A stretch of DNA of 64,000 nt from Candidatus Desulforudis audaxviator MP104C (GTDB taxonomy: Bacteria; Bacillota; Desulfotomaculia; Desulfotomaculales; Desulforudaceae): positions 1,876,501 through 1,940,500 of the forward strand of contig NC_010424.1 of NCBI RefSeq assembly GCF_000018425.1, written 5' to 3'. Both the position numbers and the translations under genes were made by a program. The notes under the pieces are model-generated. The model was given only the letters and a program-made list of their open reading frames with translations. It was not told the origin of the DNA and searched no databases. Of the stretch, positions 1 through 8,315 are shown piece by piece (the stretch's first letter is position 1; every line of letters starts with the position of its first letter).

Positions 1-1
1 G

Positions 2-286
2 GAACAGGGTATCGGGCACCGGCTGTACGGCTACCTGGATACGGCCATCAAGCAGCTCACCGCCCGGGCGGGATCGCCAACCTACGCCTCGTCCTATGAT
101 CCCAGCTGGTTGGGCCGCCAGATCAGCATGCTCGATGAACGGATGCAGAGGACCGAAGAACGCCTGGAGAAGTTGGAAGACCGCTACTGGAAACAGTTCA
201 CCGCCCTGGAGCGGGCCATTTCCCGGATGAACGCTCAGAGCATGTGGCTCGCGCAGCAGTTCGGCGGGGGAATGTTCCAGGGGTAG
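2..286 (+). CDS. fliD: Flagellar filament cap protein FliD, C-terminal end (partial)
   Basis: The window opens inside a gene; the last 94 codons are present and end in TAG at 284-286. The tail is rich in charged, heptad-like residues (MLDERMQRTEERLEKLEDRY) followed by a short segment ending GGGMFQG, as in the coiled-coil C-terminus of FliD. FliD caps the growing filament outside the cell and guides flagellin folding. The next gene 18 bases downstream is fliS, the usual fliD-fliS order in Firmicutes, which supports the call. The N-terminal part lies outside the window, so the full length cannot be judged. Confidence 0.85.
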   Translation, partial: EQGIGHRLYGYLDTAIKQLTARAGSPTYASSYDPSWLGRQISMLDERMQRTEERLEKLEDRYWKQFTALERAISRMNAQSMWLAQQFGGGMFQG

Positions 287-304
287 ATTTAAGGAGGTAG
301 TACC

Positions 305-709
305 GTGGCCGTCACCAACCCGTTCGCACATTACCAACAAAACGCTGTTTTGAACGCAGGGCCGGGACAACTGGTACTGATGCTTTTTAACGGCATTCTG
401 AGGTTCGTCAAACAGGCCGACCTGGCGCTGGAAAACGGAGATCTGCCGCGGGCGCACAACGCCCTGGTAAGGGCCCAGGATATCGTTTCCTATCTGCGGG
501 AGACGCTGAACACTGACTTCAAAATCGGGCAGGATCTGGATGCGCTCTACGACTACATCTACAACCGGCTCGTCCAGGCCAACCTAAAAAAGGAACGGGA
601 GATGCTGGCCGAGGTGGACCGGATGGTCCGGGAACTGAAAGAAGCCTGGAGCCAGGCCTTGAAGCCGAGAAGCGCCCCGGAACAGGAGCCCGCGAAACGT
701 GAAGGATAG
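305..709 (+). CDS. fliS: Flagellin export chaperone FliS
   Basis: The 134-residue product opens with NPFAHYQQNAVLNAGPGQLV, the typical FliS start with the Y..N.v...sp..Lv..LyeG pattern (here LMLFNGILRF). FliS is a cytoplasmic four-helix chaperone that binds the flagellin C-terminus and prevents early polymerisation before export. GTG at 305 is chosen because AAGGAGG lies at 290-296 with good spacing. The length is close to the usual 125-135 residues, with a short proline/glutamate-rich tail. It lies between fliD and a fliT-like gene and overlaps the latter by 11 bases, so the three are probably cotranscribed. Confidence 0.93.
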   Translation: MAVTNPFAHYQQNAVLNAGPGQLVLMLFNGILRFVKQADLALENGDLPRAHNALVRAQDIVSYLRETLNTDFKIGQDLDALYDYIYNRLVQANLKKEREMLAEVDRMVRELKEAWSQALKPRSAPEQEPAKREG

Positions 710-1184
710 CCCGGGCGTAAAGGGCACAGGGTGCGGCCCGGCGGCCTGGAGCCCGATCGCGGACGAGCAGCTCCAACTCGCGCGGCGGATACTGGAGATC
801 GTGCGGGAACAACGCGAAGCGATCGCCGGGCTTCCGGAAGAAGAAACCCTGGACCGTTTCATGGCGTTGGCGGGAGAGCGGCAGGAGTGCATGGACCGCT
901 TCGACCGCCTCCAGGCGGTACGATCGGCCGCAACAGCAGTACAGCCGCCGGGTGACGGGTTGGATGCCGAAGTCCGGCAGGTGTCGGCTGCGATCGAGGC
1001 TCTGTTCCGGGAGGCGGCGGAGATAGACGCGGCCAACCGGCAGCGCCTGGAGGAAAGCCGTGACCTGGTGCGGGAAGAAATCCGGCGGGCGCGGCAGGGC
1101 CGGGATGCTCTCCGGAGCTACGGGCGGCAGGAACTCGGGGGCAGAGGCCTGACCGACGGAGCTTTTGTGGACCGGAAGGAGTAA
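699..1184 (+). CDS. FliT-like flagellar chaperone / hypothetical flagellar protein
   Basis: The product has 161 residues and is mostly helical and charged. A segment from about residue 25 (ADEQLQLARRILEIVREQRE) and later arginine/glutamate-rich helices resemble the small export chaperones of the FliT/FlgN type. GTG at 699 overlaps the end of fliS, which implies translational coupling. By position this is the fliT slot of the fliD-fliS-fliT cluster. FliT proteins diverge strongly, so the assignment rests mainly on gene order, helical character and size. FliT would bind FliD in the cytoplasm before its export. It ends 46 bases before a perfect palindromic terminator. Confidence 0.6.
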   Translation: MKDSPGVKGTGCGPAAWSPIADEQLQLARRILEIVREQREAIAGLPEEETLDRFMALAGERQECMDRFDRLQAVRSAATAVQPPGDGLDAEVRQVSAAIEALFREAAEIDAANRQRLEESRDLVREEIRRARQGRDALRSYGRQELGGRGLTDGAFVDRKE

Positions 1185-1230
1185 GAAAGGGTCTGAAATC
1201 AGGAGTCGGTAGAAAGGATTAGCTAAGCTG

Positions 1231-1253
1231 AAAAAGGGGTCAGACCCCTTTTT
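1231..1253. terminator. Bidirectional terminator between fliT-like and flaG
   Basis: An 11-bp perfect inverted repeat, AAAAAGGGGTC and GACCCCTTTTT, is separated by a single A. The A and T tracts flank the GC stem, so it can act on both strands, as suits its position between the convergent + (fliD-fliS-fliT) and - (flgM to flaG) operons. A near copy with GGCC in the stem occurs at 63730-63752. Confidence 0.75.
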
Positions 1254-1256
1254 CCT

Positions 1257-1607
1257 TTAGGTTTCGGTGTCGATGACCAGCCCCACCGCGTTGGAGAACT
1301 GCCGCGCCAGGGCGGGAAGTTCCTTGACGTCCACCTCCAGGATGGTCGCGCCGGTCTCCTTGTTCATCATCCGGATCCGGTGGCGCTTCCCTTCGCGGTC
1401 GCGGTTCAGGCGAAAGATGACCTGCTGGTTGAACATCTCGGCCATCCGGTTCAGCCGTTCCACGGCCCGCACCATATCCCGCAGATCGTTCGGGGGCGGG
1501 TTTTGCGCCAGTTCACGGGCCGGGTTCACCCGGTCCGCGCCCTCGATCCGGCGGGCCATCGCGTCGTACTGGGCCAGAGACTGCAGGCCGCCGGCCCCGA
1601 TTTTCAT
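1257..1607 (-). CDS. flaG: FlaG family flagellar protein
   Basis: The 116-residue protein has a poorly conserved N-terminus and a FlaG-like C-terminal domain from about residue 45. Visible features are a stretch ending NQQVIFRLNRD, then RHRIRMMNKETGATILEVD (the conserved V.v.d..TgEvIrqIP-like core) and a hydrophobic end. FlaG affects filament length in several bacteria; its biochemical role is not settled. It is the last gene of the leftward flgM-flgN-flgK-flgL-flaG run. In many Firmicutes flaG sits next to fliD-fliS, which holds here across the convergent terminator. ATG is the start. Confidence 0.8.
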   Translation of the reverse strand: MKIGAGGLQSLAQYDAMARRIEGADRVNPARELAQNPPPNDLRDMVRAVERLNRMAEMFNQQVIFRLNRDREGKRHRIRMMNKETGATILEVDVKELPALARQFSNAVGLVIDTET

Positions 1608-1668
1608 GGCGGATCACCCCCAATGAGAGTCTTAGAAAGACCGTCCCCAGTCTCCCTGGAGGTGCTTT

Positions 1669-2601
1669 TTAGCGCAGGTAGTTGAGCAGGCTGACGTGCA
1701 TCAGCCGGGCCGCGGTGGACAGGGTGGCCTGGAGCACCAGTTCGTGCCGGTTGATCCGGATCACGGCCTCAGCCACGTCCGTGTCCCCGATCTTGGACAG
1801 CACCTCGGTCAACTGCTCGTTCTGGATCTGGATCTGGGCCTGGAGCTTCTCCAACTGGTAGCCGCGGCTGCCCAGGTCACCGCGGCCCTGCAACAGGGTG
1901 TCGATGTGGCCTTCGAGGACGCCGATCAGGCCCGCCACCCCGCTCTGCTCGCCCGCCATCAGGCGGTCACGCAAGTCGAACAGGGCGTCGAACATGGTGG
2001 CGCGCAGTACGGGGTTGCCGCCCTCGTCCTTCATCGCCTCGACCTGGAACACTTGGCCCGGATCGATGGTCTCCACGAGCTTGTTCAGGGTCAGCACCCG
2101 GCCCCAACCCTCTCCGGTGACCTGTTCAAGCCATACTTCGGGCGGAGTGTAGACGACCATTTCCTGTCCATCCACAACGGTTCTTTCGAACAGCCCCTCC
2201 GGCTTGACACCCCCGCGGGACGCGTTCGCGAAACCGACCAGGGCAGTGATCATCCGGTCGACCTCAAAGGCCAGGTTCTTCAGGTCGGAAGGAGAATAGG
2301 TGCCGGTGGCGCCCTGGACGGCCATCACCCGGGCGTCCTGCATCACTTGCGTCGCCTGAGCGAGCGCCTCTTCGGCGCGGTTTAAGCGCGACCTTTGCAG
2401 GTCGATGCTCAGGACATAGTCCCGGATCTCACTGGTGGCGGTACGCAGTGACAGGACCTGGCTCAGGGCCGCCGGGTCCTCGCTCAGGCGGTTGATCCGC
2501 CGCCCGCTGGCGATCTGCTCCTGGACCCGGGCAGCGCCGAGATGCTCCCGGTGAATACTGCTCAGGAGGTTCTTGTAGAATAAGTGGGTGCTGATCCGCA
2601 T
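1669..2601 (-). CDS. flgL: Hook-filament junction protein FlgL
   Basis: This is the hook-associated protein 3 family. From the chosen ATG at 2601 the protein starts MRISTHLFYKNLLSSIHREH, then QEQIASGRRINRLSEDPAAL, the conserved D0/D1 flagellin-like N-terminus. The C-terminus (AVIRINRHELVLQATLSTAA...SLLNYLR) forms the matching D0 helix. A GGGGGTTAGCAG stretch precedes this ATG; a TTG five codons upstream lacks a ribosome site. At about 310 residues it is normal for FlgL. FlgL joins filament to hook outside the cell together with FlgK, encoded directly upstream. Confidence 0.93.
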   Translation of the reverse strand: MRISTHLFYKNLLSSIHREHLGAARVQEQIASGRRINRLSEDPAALSQVLSLRTATSEIRDYVLSIDLQRSRLNRAEEALAQATQVMQDARVMAVQGATGTYSPSDLKNLAFEVDRMITALVGFANASRGGVKPEGLFERTVVDGQEMVVYTPPEVWLEQVTGEGWGRVLTLNKLVETIDPGQVFQVEAMKDEGGNPVLRATMFDALFDLRDRLMAGEQSGVAGLIGVLEGHIDTLLQGRGDLGSRGYQLEKLQAQIQIQNEQLTEVLSKIGDTDVAEAVIRINRHELVLQATLSTAARLMHVSLLNYLR

Positions 2602-2621
2602 TCTGCTAACCCCCAAATCGA

Positions 2622-4220
2622 TTAGAGCATCCGGTTGATCAGGGTGTCCAGCAGCTCATCCAGCACCGTGATCACGCGGGCGGCCGCCTGGTACCCGTAC
2701 TGGTACTGAATCATCCGGGTCAGTTCCTCATCCAGGTTCACCCCGGATACAGACTCCCGGAGCGCTTCGATCTGGCCCAGGATAGCGCTCACGTTGTCCC
2801 GGCCCCGCTGCGCAGCGTTCAGGTCGGCGCCGATCCCGGTGACCAATTGCTGGTAGTAGCCGTCCAGGGTGGTGTCGTCCTCGCCGTCCCCGTCGGCATC
2901 GACCACGCGCTGCTCACGAATCTGGGCAACCGCCCAGGCCTGCTCCGCAGTTACCTGCGCCAGGGCCCCTTCCGCTTCGGGCCCGATGGATATGGGGCCG
3001 GTCTTGTAGTCATAATCGGCGACAATGGTTTCGGTCCCCTCGATTATCCGGCCAAACTGCAGCGTTCCGGTGATTGTATCCACCAGTACCCAGTCGCCGG
3101 ACCCCGGGGGTAGCTCATCCCCTTCGAAATACACCTCAAACGGATTGCCGTCGACCGTGATGGTGACGGTATTCGCAATCAACCAGCCGTTCGCCAGTCG
3201 GTGGGCGTCAGTGCCGCCCCCGGCGGCGGTTTCGCCGGTCACTCTTTCGATGTTGAACGCAAAGAATTCAAGAGCCAGCACTCCGTTCACCGCGTTCGCC
3301 AGGCTCAACATCAGAAGTTCAAGTTGCTTCAAGTACTCCTTGACCCTCGCGCCCACGGCGAAGGTGCCGGCCAACCCGCCCCGGGTACTGCCCTCCAGCG
3401 CCTCTATGAGATTTTGCAGACTTTCATGATCGGCGGCCAGTTCGGTAAATCCGCGGTCGGTTGCCAGGTAGCCGTCACCGTTCACCAGTTCCAAACCGTA
3501 AACGCTGACGCTGACCAGATTGAGTTCGGCGTTGGTCACGGTCACACTCACGTCCGCCAGTTTGGACAATTCATCCAACAGGTAGTCCCGCCGGTTCAAG
3601 AGGTCGTTGGGGTTGGCGCCGGCGGTGCGCTGGTAGGCGATCTCCCGGTTCAGTTCGGCAATCTGCCGGCCGATGGAGTTGATTCGGCCCACCTGCTGTG
3701 CAAAGAGGTCGTTTCCGCCGATGAGGTCGTTTCTCACGTTCGTCAGCGAGTAATAGGCCAGGGAAAGGCTGTTTGCCAACGTCTCGGCCGCGCCCCGCAC
3801 CGCCGACCGGGAGCCGGGGTTGGCCGGGTCCTGGACCAGGTAGTGCCAGGTGCTGAAGAAATTACCCAGGAGCGCCTGGATCCCGAAGTCGGTGGGTTCC
3901 GGCAGCACGGCCTCCACGCGCTGCAGGGCGGTCTCCACTCCGGACCAGTAGCCGATGGCCGACTGGGCCTCCCGCACCTGGCGGTCGAGGTAGGCATCGC
4001 TGTACCGTTTGATCTCCACCGCGCTCATCCCCGTGCCCAACTGTCCGGGCCGCGGAGAGAACACCGACGGGTAGGCGATGGCCGGCGTGGACTGGAGCAC
4101 GGCCTCCTGCCGCTTATATCCCGGCGTGTTGATGTTGGCGATGTTGTGCGCCGTGGTGTTCATCGCCTGCTGGTGCCCGTGCAGGCTGCGCCGGGCGATT
4201 TCGATGCCGAGAAAGGACAC
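2622..4220 (-). CDS. flgK: Flagellar hook-associated protein FlgK
   Basis: The 532-residue product begins with MSFLGIEIARRSLHGHQQAM and NTTAHNIANINTPGYKRQ, the N-terminal rod/hook motif shared by axial flagellar proteins. It ends with a FlgK-type segment (VNLDEELTRMIQYQYGYQAA ARVI) that contains the conserved dEE...l...Q..Y.A.a.v motif. The middle contains the coil NSIGRQIAELNREIAYQ found in FlgK. FlgK is exported and forms the hook-filament junction with FlgL. The central domain is variable, so its low similarity is not alarming. flgK lies between flgN (its chaperone) and flgL. Confidence 0.93.
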   Translation of the reverse strand: MSFLGIEIARRSLHGHQQAMNTTAHNIANINTPGYKRQEAVLQSTPAIAYPSVFSPRPGQLGTGMSAVEIKRYSDAYLDRQVREAQSAIGYWSGVETALQRVEAVLPEPTDFGIQALLGNFFSTWHYLVQDPANPGSRSAVRGAAETLANSLSLAYYSLTNVRNDLIGGNDLFAQQVGRINSIGRQIAELNREIAYQRTAGANPNDLLNRRDYLLDELSKLADVSVTVTNAELNLVSVSVYGLELVNGDGYLATDRGFTELAADHESLQNLIEALEGSTRGGLAGTFAVGARVKEYLKQLELLMLSLANAVNGVLALEFFAFNIERVTGETAAGGGTDAHRLANGWLIANTVTITVDGNPFEVYFEGDELPPGSGDWVLVDTITGTLQFGRIIEGTETIVADYDYKTGPISIGPEAEGALAQVTAEQAWAVAQIREQRVVDADGDGEDDTTLDGYYQQLVTGIGADLNAAQRGRDNVSAILGQIEALRESVSGVNLDEELTRMIQYQYGYQAAARVITVLDELLDTLINRML

Positions 4221-4260
4221 CGGGGAAAACCCCTTTCCGGTTAAGAATTCGGAACAAAAA

Positions 4261-4746
4261 TCACGCTTCTTTGTTGAGGATCAGGGACCGGGCCTCCCCG
4301 GCTTCTCCACGGACCCCGTCCGGCGCGTAGGTCGCGGTCGTACCCGCGACAAATTGTAAAATGGCCCGGTTGAAGCGGGCCGCGTTCAGCATCAGCACGT
4401 AGTTCGCGTGGTTCCGGTGCCGGATCTCTTCGATCAGGGATCCCAGACGCCGGCCCGCCTGTTCCAGTTCCCGGCCCACCGGCGCCGGCAGGACGGCCAA
4501 CAATTCGCGCAGCGGCGTGGTACCATCCAATTCGTGCTCCTCGGCCAGCGCCCTGGCGGTCGCTTCGCGCCGTTCCTCCGCCTGGCGCAGCTCGTCGGTC
4601 AGTTTCTCCAGAGCCGGCACGGACGCTTCGAGCCCTGCCAGATCCAGCCTGAGCAGGGCCTGTTGCTGTTCGTCCAATGTGTGTACAATCCCGGCCGCCA
4701 GCTCTATTTCCTGCCGGAGGCAGGCGGCCAGGTCGTTAACGGTCAT
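4261..4746 (-). CDS. flgN: FlgN export chaperone for FlgK and FlgL
   Basis: The product has about 161 residues from ATG at 4746, which overlaps the flgM stop as ATGA and so suggests translational coupling. It is almost all helix: LRQEIELAAGIVHTLDEQQQ, then a Glu/Arg-rich middle, and NYVLMLNAARFNRAILQFVA near the end, typical of FlgN C-terminal chaperone helices. FlgN binds FlgK and FlgL in the cytoplasm and delivers them to the export gate. The tail after TYAPDG is a short extension. Its position between flgM and flgK is the standard Firmicutes order. Confidence 0.88.
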   Translation of the reverse strand: MTVNDLAACLRQEIELAAGIVHTLDEQQQALLRLDLAGLEASVPALEKLTDELRQAEERREATARALAEEHELDGTTPLRELLAVLPAPVGRELEQAGRRLGSLIEEIRHRNHANYVLMLNAARFNRAILQFVAGTTATYAPDGVRGEAGEARSLILNKEA

Positions 4747-5039
4747 TCGCCCTCCCCGCCCCATTCCCGCACCAGACCTGCAGCGATCTTTTCGGCGTCG
4801 GCATCATAGGTGCCGGCCTGAATCTCCGCCTTGAGGCGCTCCACCAGTTCGGTCCGGACCGCGGGCAACTCGGCCAGCTTCTGCCGGTACGCCTGGAGTT
4901 CGCGCGCCTGGTCGGAAAGCTCGACGCTATCCCTCTCCTCGGCACCCTCCGTCCGGGGATGTTCCCCGGGTTTGCGATCCACTATCTGGCGACCGTAGAT
5001 TCGCGTCAGGTCCACCCCGCCGGTCTTGTCTATCTTCAT
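4743..5039 (-). CDS. flgM: Anti-sigma-28 factor FlgM
   Basis: The protein has 98 residues from ATG at 5039, with GGGAG about nine bases upstream; an in-frame TTG at 5048 would leave that site too close. It has the FlgM pattern: a disordered N-terminus with MKIDKTGG, then RDSVELSDQARELQAYRQKL (the D.v.lS..A.el motif), and a C-terminal helix VERLKAEIQAGTYDADAEKI that clamps the sigma factor. FlgM holds SigD/FliA inactive until hook completion. Two SigD-type -10 sites upstream suggest autoregulation of this late operon. Confidence 0.93.
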   Translation of the reverse strand: MKIDKTGGVDLTRIYGRQIVDRKPGEHPRTEGAEERDSVELSDQARELQAYRQKLAELPAVRTELVERLKAEIQAGTYDADAEKIAAGLVREWGGEGE

Positions 5040-5135
5040 GGCCACCAACTCCCTTACAAGGCCCTTCTATAGTTATATCGCCTAAAACTTTTTCCACTCC
5101 GACCACCGACCACCTACATGGCCTTTCTATGTTGT

Positions 5136-5162
5136 ATATCGCCCTAAATCATCCCAACTTTA
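5136..5162 (-). promoter_or_regulatory. SigD (sigma-28) type promoter of the flgM operon
   Basis: Read on -, TAAA (5162-5159) is followed after exactly 15 bases by GGCGATAT (5143-5136). The Firmicutes SigD consensus is TAAA-N15-GCCGATAT, so only one base differs. The -35 element overlaps the cheB stop codon. A second -10 copy, GGCGATAT, lies at 5082-5075, nearer to flgM but without a good -35, inside an imperfect duplication of the same stretch. Confidence 0.75.
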
Positions 5163-6212
5163 GAGCTGCTGCACAACTTCGGCGGAGATTTCAGAAAGCG
5201 GCAGCACCCGGCAGGCGGCGCCGTTCTCCACGGCGGCCCGGGGCATGCCGTATACCACGCAACTGGCCTCATCCTGGGCAATGGTGTACCCGTTCTTTTG
5301 CTTGATGGCCAGCATCCCGCCGGCGCCGTCACGCCCCATCCCGGTAAGCAGCACACCCGTTACCCGGCTCCCGTATATGGCGGCCGCCTGGGTCATGACC
5401 TCGTCCACCGAGGGACGGAAGGTCCCTGGGGCCGGCGGGGTGTTGTCTTCGCTCACGCTGACCCGCACGCCGTCCGGGCCGGGCCGGAATCGGAAGGCTT
5501 TGCCGGCGGGGGCGATGAGGACCCGGCCGGGCACGACCGGATCGTTGTCCCGGGCGTGCCGGACCTCCATTGCGCATACCGCATCCAGGTGTTCGGCCAG
5601 TAAAGCCGTGAACCCGGCGGGCATGTGCTGCACCACCACCACCGCCGCCGGCAGGTTCGCCGGGAATCCGGGCAAGAGAACGCGGAGAGCGTTGGGCCCT
5701 CCGGTCGAGCAGCCGATGACCACCAGGTCGGTCTTTCTCTTCGGCGCCCGGGCCGCAACCGGTGCCAGGGGCGCACGGGGCGGCTCCGGCGCCACGGCCT
5801 GGGTCAGGGCACCGCGAACCGACGCCCCGGCGGCAGCGCTGATTTTCACCGCCAGCTCCGCTATGATCGCGGTTATGTCGGCTGTGCCGATGGGTTTCGG
5901 CACGAAATCGACCGCGCCGAGGGCCAGGGCCTCGATGGTCGCCTTGCTCCCGGCCCGGGTGTGGGCGCTGAGCATGATCACGGGCACCGGATAGCTGATC
6001 ATGAGTTCACGCAGAGTGTTCAAGCCGTCGAGTTCCGGCATCTCCACGTCCATGACCACCACTTCGGGCCGGAGCACCGGGATCTTCCGCAGGGCGTCTT
6101 TCCCATTCATCGCGGTGCCCACGACCTCGAACCCGATCTCGCGAAGCCGGCGCCCGATGATGGTCCGGACCACGGCTGAGTCATCGACCAGGAAAACCCT
6201 AACCGGCGGCAT
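5160..6212 (-). CDS. cheB: Chemotaxis protein-glutamate methylesterase CheB
   Basis: An N-terminal receiver domain (VRVFLVDDSAVVRT, VVVMDVEMPELDGLNTLREL, later PKPIG) is joined by an Ala/Pro-rich linker to the CheB esterase domain. Catalytic motifs are visible: GCSTGGPN (nucleophile Ser), VVVQHMPAGF (His) and LTGMGRDGAGGM (Asp). It removes methyl groups from chemoreceptors, or deamidates them, when phosphorylated by CheA. ATG at 6212 gives about 350 residues, the normal length, and overlaps the cheA end by 14 bases; an upstream TTG at 6254 lacks a ribosome site. No cheR is in this window. Confidence 0.94.
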   Translation of the reverse strand: MPPVRVFLVDDSAVVRTIIGRRLREIGFEVVGTAMNGKDALRKIPVLRPEVVVMDVEMPELDGLNTLRELMISYPVPVIMLSAHTRAGSKATIEALALGAVDFVPKPIGTADITAIIAELAVKISAAAGASVRGALTQAVAPEPPRAPLAPVAARAPKRKTDLVVIGCSTGGPNALRVLLPGFPANLPAAVVVVQHMPAGFTALLAEHLDAVCAMEVRHARDNDPVVPGRVLIAPAGKAFRFRPGPDGVRVSVSEDNTPPAPGTFRPSVDEVMTQAAAIYGSRVTGVLLTGMGRDGAGGMLAIKQKNGYTIAQDEASCVVYGMPRAAVENGAACRVLPLSEISAEVVQQL

Positions 6213-8304
6213 ACACTCTGCCTTGGCGGCCGCGGGTGCCGATGGTTTCCGCAAGGAGCGCCCGCACGTCTACGATCAGAGCCACCTTCCCATCCCCAAG
6301 AATGGTCGCCCCCGAAATCCCGGGTATCCGCCCCAGCAGATCGCCCAGGGACTTGATCACGATTTCCTGCTCTCCGACGAGCCGGTCCACCACCACACCA
6401 ACGCGGTCCTGGCCGGTGCCGATGATTACCACGTAAAGTCTCCCTTCCGGATCGGTTTCCCGTTGCCGGAACAGGCGGCGCAGGCGGACCAGGGGCAAAA
6501 CCTCGCCGCGAACCACCACCACCTCGGCATCCCTGATCATGCGGATCTCCGCCGGGTCAATCTGCATGGTTTCGACCACATTGGCCAGCGGAAAGGCGTA
6601 CACGTAATTGCCCAGTTCGACCATCAGCGCCCGGATGATCGCCAGGGTCAGCGGCAGCTTGATGGTGACCGCCGTACCCTGTCCCGGGGTGCTGCGCATT
6701 TCCACCAGACCGTTGATCTGCTCGATCTGACTTTTCACCACGTCCATGCCCACGCCCCGGCCGGAAATGTCACTCACGTCGGCCGCCGTGGAAAAACCGG
6801 CCTGGAAGATCAGGTTCAGCGCGTCCTGGTCAGTCAGACGGGCCAAGGTTTCCTCGTCAAGAAGCTGCATTTCCCGCGCCCTGGCCCGCAGTCGGTCCGG
6901 GTCCAAACCCCGGCCGTCGTCCTCCACGATGATCACAATGTGGTTTTCCTGGTGAAAGGCGCGCAGAGTCAGGGTGCCCGCACGCGGCTTGCCGAACCCG
7001 AGCCGCTCCTCGGGCATCTCCAGCCCGTGATCCACGGCGTTTCGGATCAGGTGCACCAGCGGGTCGCTGATGATTTCGATTACGTTCCGGTCCAGTTCGG
7101 TGTCCCGCCCCTCGATGACCAGGTTCACCTCCTTGCCCAACTTCTGGGCCAGGTCCCGGACCATCCGCGGGAAGCGGTTGAACACCTGGGCGATCGGGAG
7201 CATCCGGGCCATCATGATTTCCTCTTGGAGGTCACTGGTGATCTGCCCCAGGTGGCTCGAGATTTCGTTCAAGGTGTCGATCATTTCCTCCGAGCGGTAT
7301 TTCAGCTCCATGATGTCCGCGAAGCGCTCCAGCCTGGTCCGCTCGATCACCAGTTCACCAACCAGGTTCATCAGGCTGTCCAGCTTCTGGACGTCGATCC
7401 GGACGGTCCGGATGGCTTTCTTGTGGGCGTTCAAGGAGTCGAACTGCTCCACGCGGGCGGCCGGAGCGGGTCCGGCCGCGGTGGACGTTCCACCCGGAGT
7501 ATGCGCGGGGGTAATTGTATCGCCGCCCGCCTCTTCCAAGACCGCTACCGGTGTTACCGTTACGGCGCTTACCTCGGCGATGAGCGACAAAGCCCCCTGC
7601 AGCCGGTCCGCATCTTCCTCGGAGAGTACAAGCAGCTCAAACCCCGCACCGTAATTGCCCTGTTCCAGGTCCTCCACCGGCGGTTCGGACTGAATCACCT
7701 GCACCCCGGCTTTCTCCAATGTCTGGAAAACCAGAAAGGCCCGTACCGATTTCATCTGACAGCCGGGATCGATGTCCACCCGGACGCGGTAGGCACTGTA
7801 CCCCTGATCCACGGCTTCCCGGAGCACCTCCCAATGGGCATCAGTGACCACTAGCCCGGCGGCCCCTTCCGAACCCGCAGCCGCCCCGGCCCCGGTCGCG
7901 CCGGCGTCACCGACTTCGGCCGACTCCTGCTCACAGAATTCCCGCAACTTTTCCATCACGGGGCCGGTATCGATTTCCCGGTCCGTCCCCCCGATGACCT
8001 TATCGCGCAACAATTTGAGCGTGTCCAGCGCCTCCAGCAGCACGTCCACCATGCGGGGCGTACTGTGCACACGACCCTCCCGCAACAGGGTAAGAAGGTT
8101 CTCCATCTCGTGCGTGAGCGCGGACATTTGGTCGTATCCCAGGATCCCGGACGAACCCTTAATGGTATGCGCCGCCCGGAATATCTCCTGGATGGTTTCG
8201 GGGTTGTCCCCCTCCCGCTCGAGCGCCAGGAATCCGTCGTTCAATATCTCTATCTTTTCGTCAAGCTCGTCCAGAAAGACCTGGATCTCTTCGGACGAAA
8301 ACAT
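6199..8304 (-). CDS. cheA: Chemotaxis histidine kinase CheA
   Basis: From ATG at 8304 (GAGGAGG just upstream) the protein has about 701 residues. Order of domains: P1 phosphotransfer with the phospho-His motif RAAHTIKGSSG near residue 47; a P2-like region with alternating hydrophobics; P3 dimerisation (LDSLMNLVGELVIERTRLER); the P4 ATPase with LIRNAVDHGLE (N box), IIVEDDGRGLD (G1) and ISGRGVGMDVV; and a C-terminal CheW-like P5 domain. It phosphorylates CheY and CheB in response to receptor signals. Translation probably couples with cheW upstream and cheB downstream. Confidence 0.95.
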   Translation of the reverse strand: MFSSEEIQVFLDELDEKIEILNDGFLALEREGDNPETIQEIFRAAHTIKGSSGILGYDQMSALTHEMENLLTLLREGRVHSTPRMVDVLLEALDTLKLLRDKVIGGTDREIDTGPVMEKLREFCEQESAEVGDAGATGAGAAAGSEGAAGLVVTDAHWEVLREAVDQGYSAYRVRVDIDPGCQMKSVRAFLVFQTLEKAGVQVIQSEPPVEDLEQGNYGAGFELLVLSEEDADRLQGALSLIAEVSAVTVTPVAVLEEAGGDTITPAHTPGGTSTAAGPAPAARVEQFDSLNAHKKAIRTVRIDVQKLDSLMNLVGELVIERTRLERFADIMELKYRSEEMIDTLNEISSHLGQITSDLQEEIMMARMLPIAQVFNRFPRMVRDLAQKLGKEVNLVIEGRDTELDRNVIEIISDPLVHLIRNAVDHGLEMPEERLGFGKPRAGTLTLRAFHQENHIVIIVEDDGRGLDPDRLRARAREMQLLDEETLARLTDQDALNLIFQAGFSTAADVSDISGRGVGMDVVKSQIEQINGLVEMRSTPGQGTAVTIKLPLTLAIIRALMVELGNYVYAFPLANVVETMQIDPAEIRMIRDAEVVVVRGEVLPLVRLRRLFRQRETDPEGRLYVVIIGTGQDRVGVVVDRLVGEQEIVIKSLGDLLGRIPGISGATILGDGKVALIVDVRALLAETIGTRGRQGRVYAAG

Positions 8305-8315
8305 GCCAATCCTCC

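Noticed and set aside
3201-4244. 347-codon frame on + across flgK
   Set aside because: It lies opposite a clear flgK on -, in GC-rich DNA where antisense frames stay open by codon bias; no motif.
6001-7854. 617-codon frame on + opposite cheB/cheA
   Set aside because: Antisense shadow of cheA; composition is His/Gln/Val rich with no domain.
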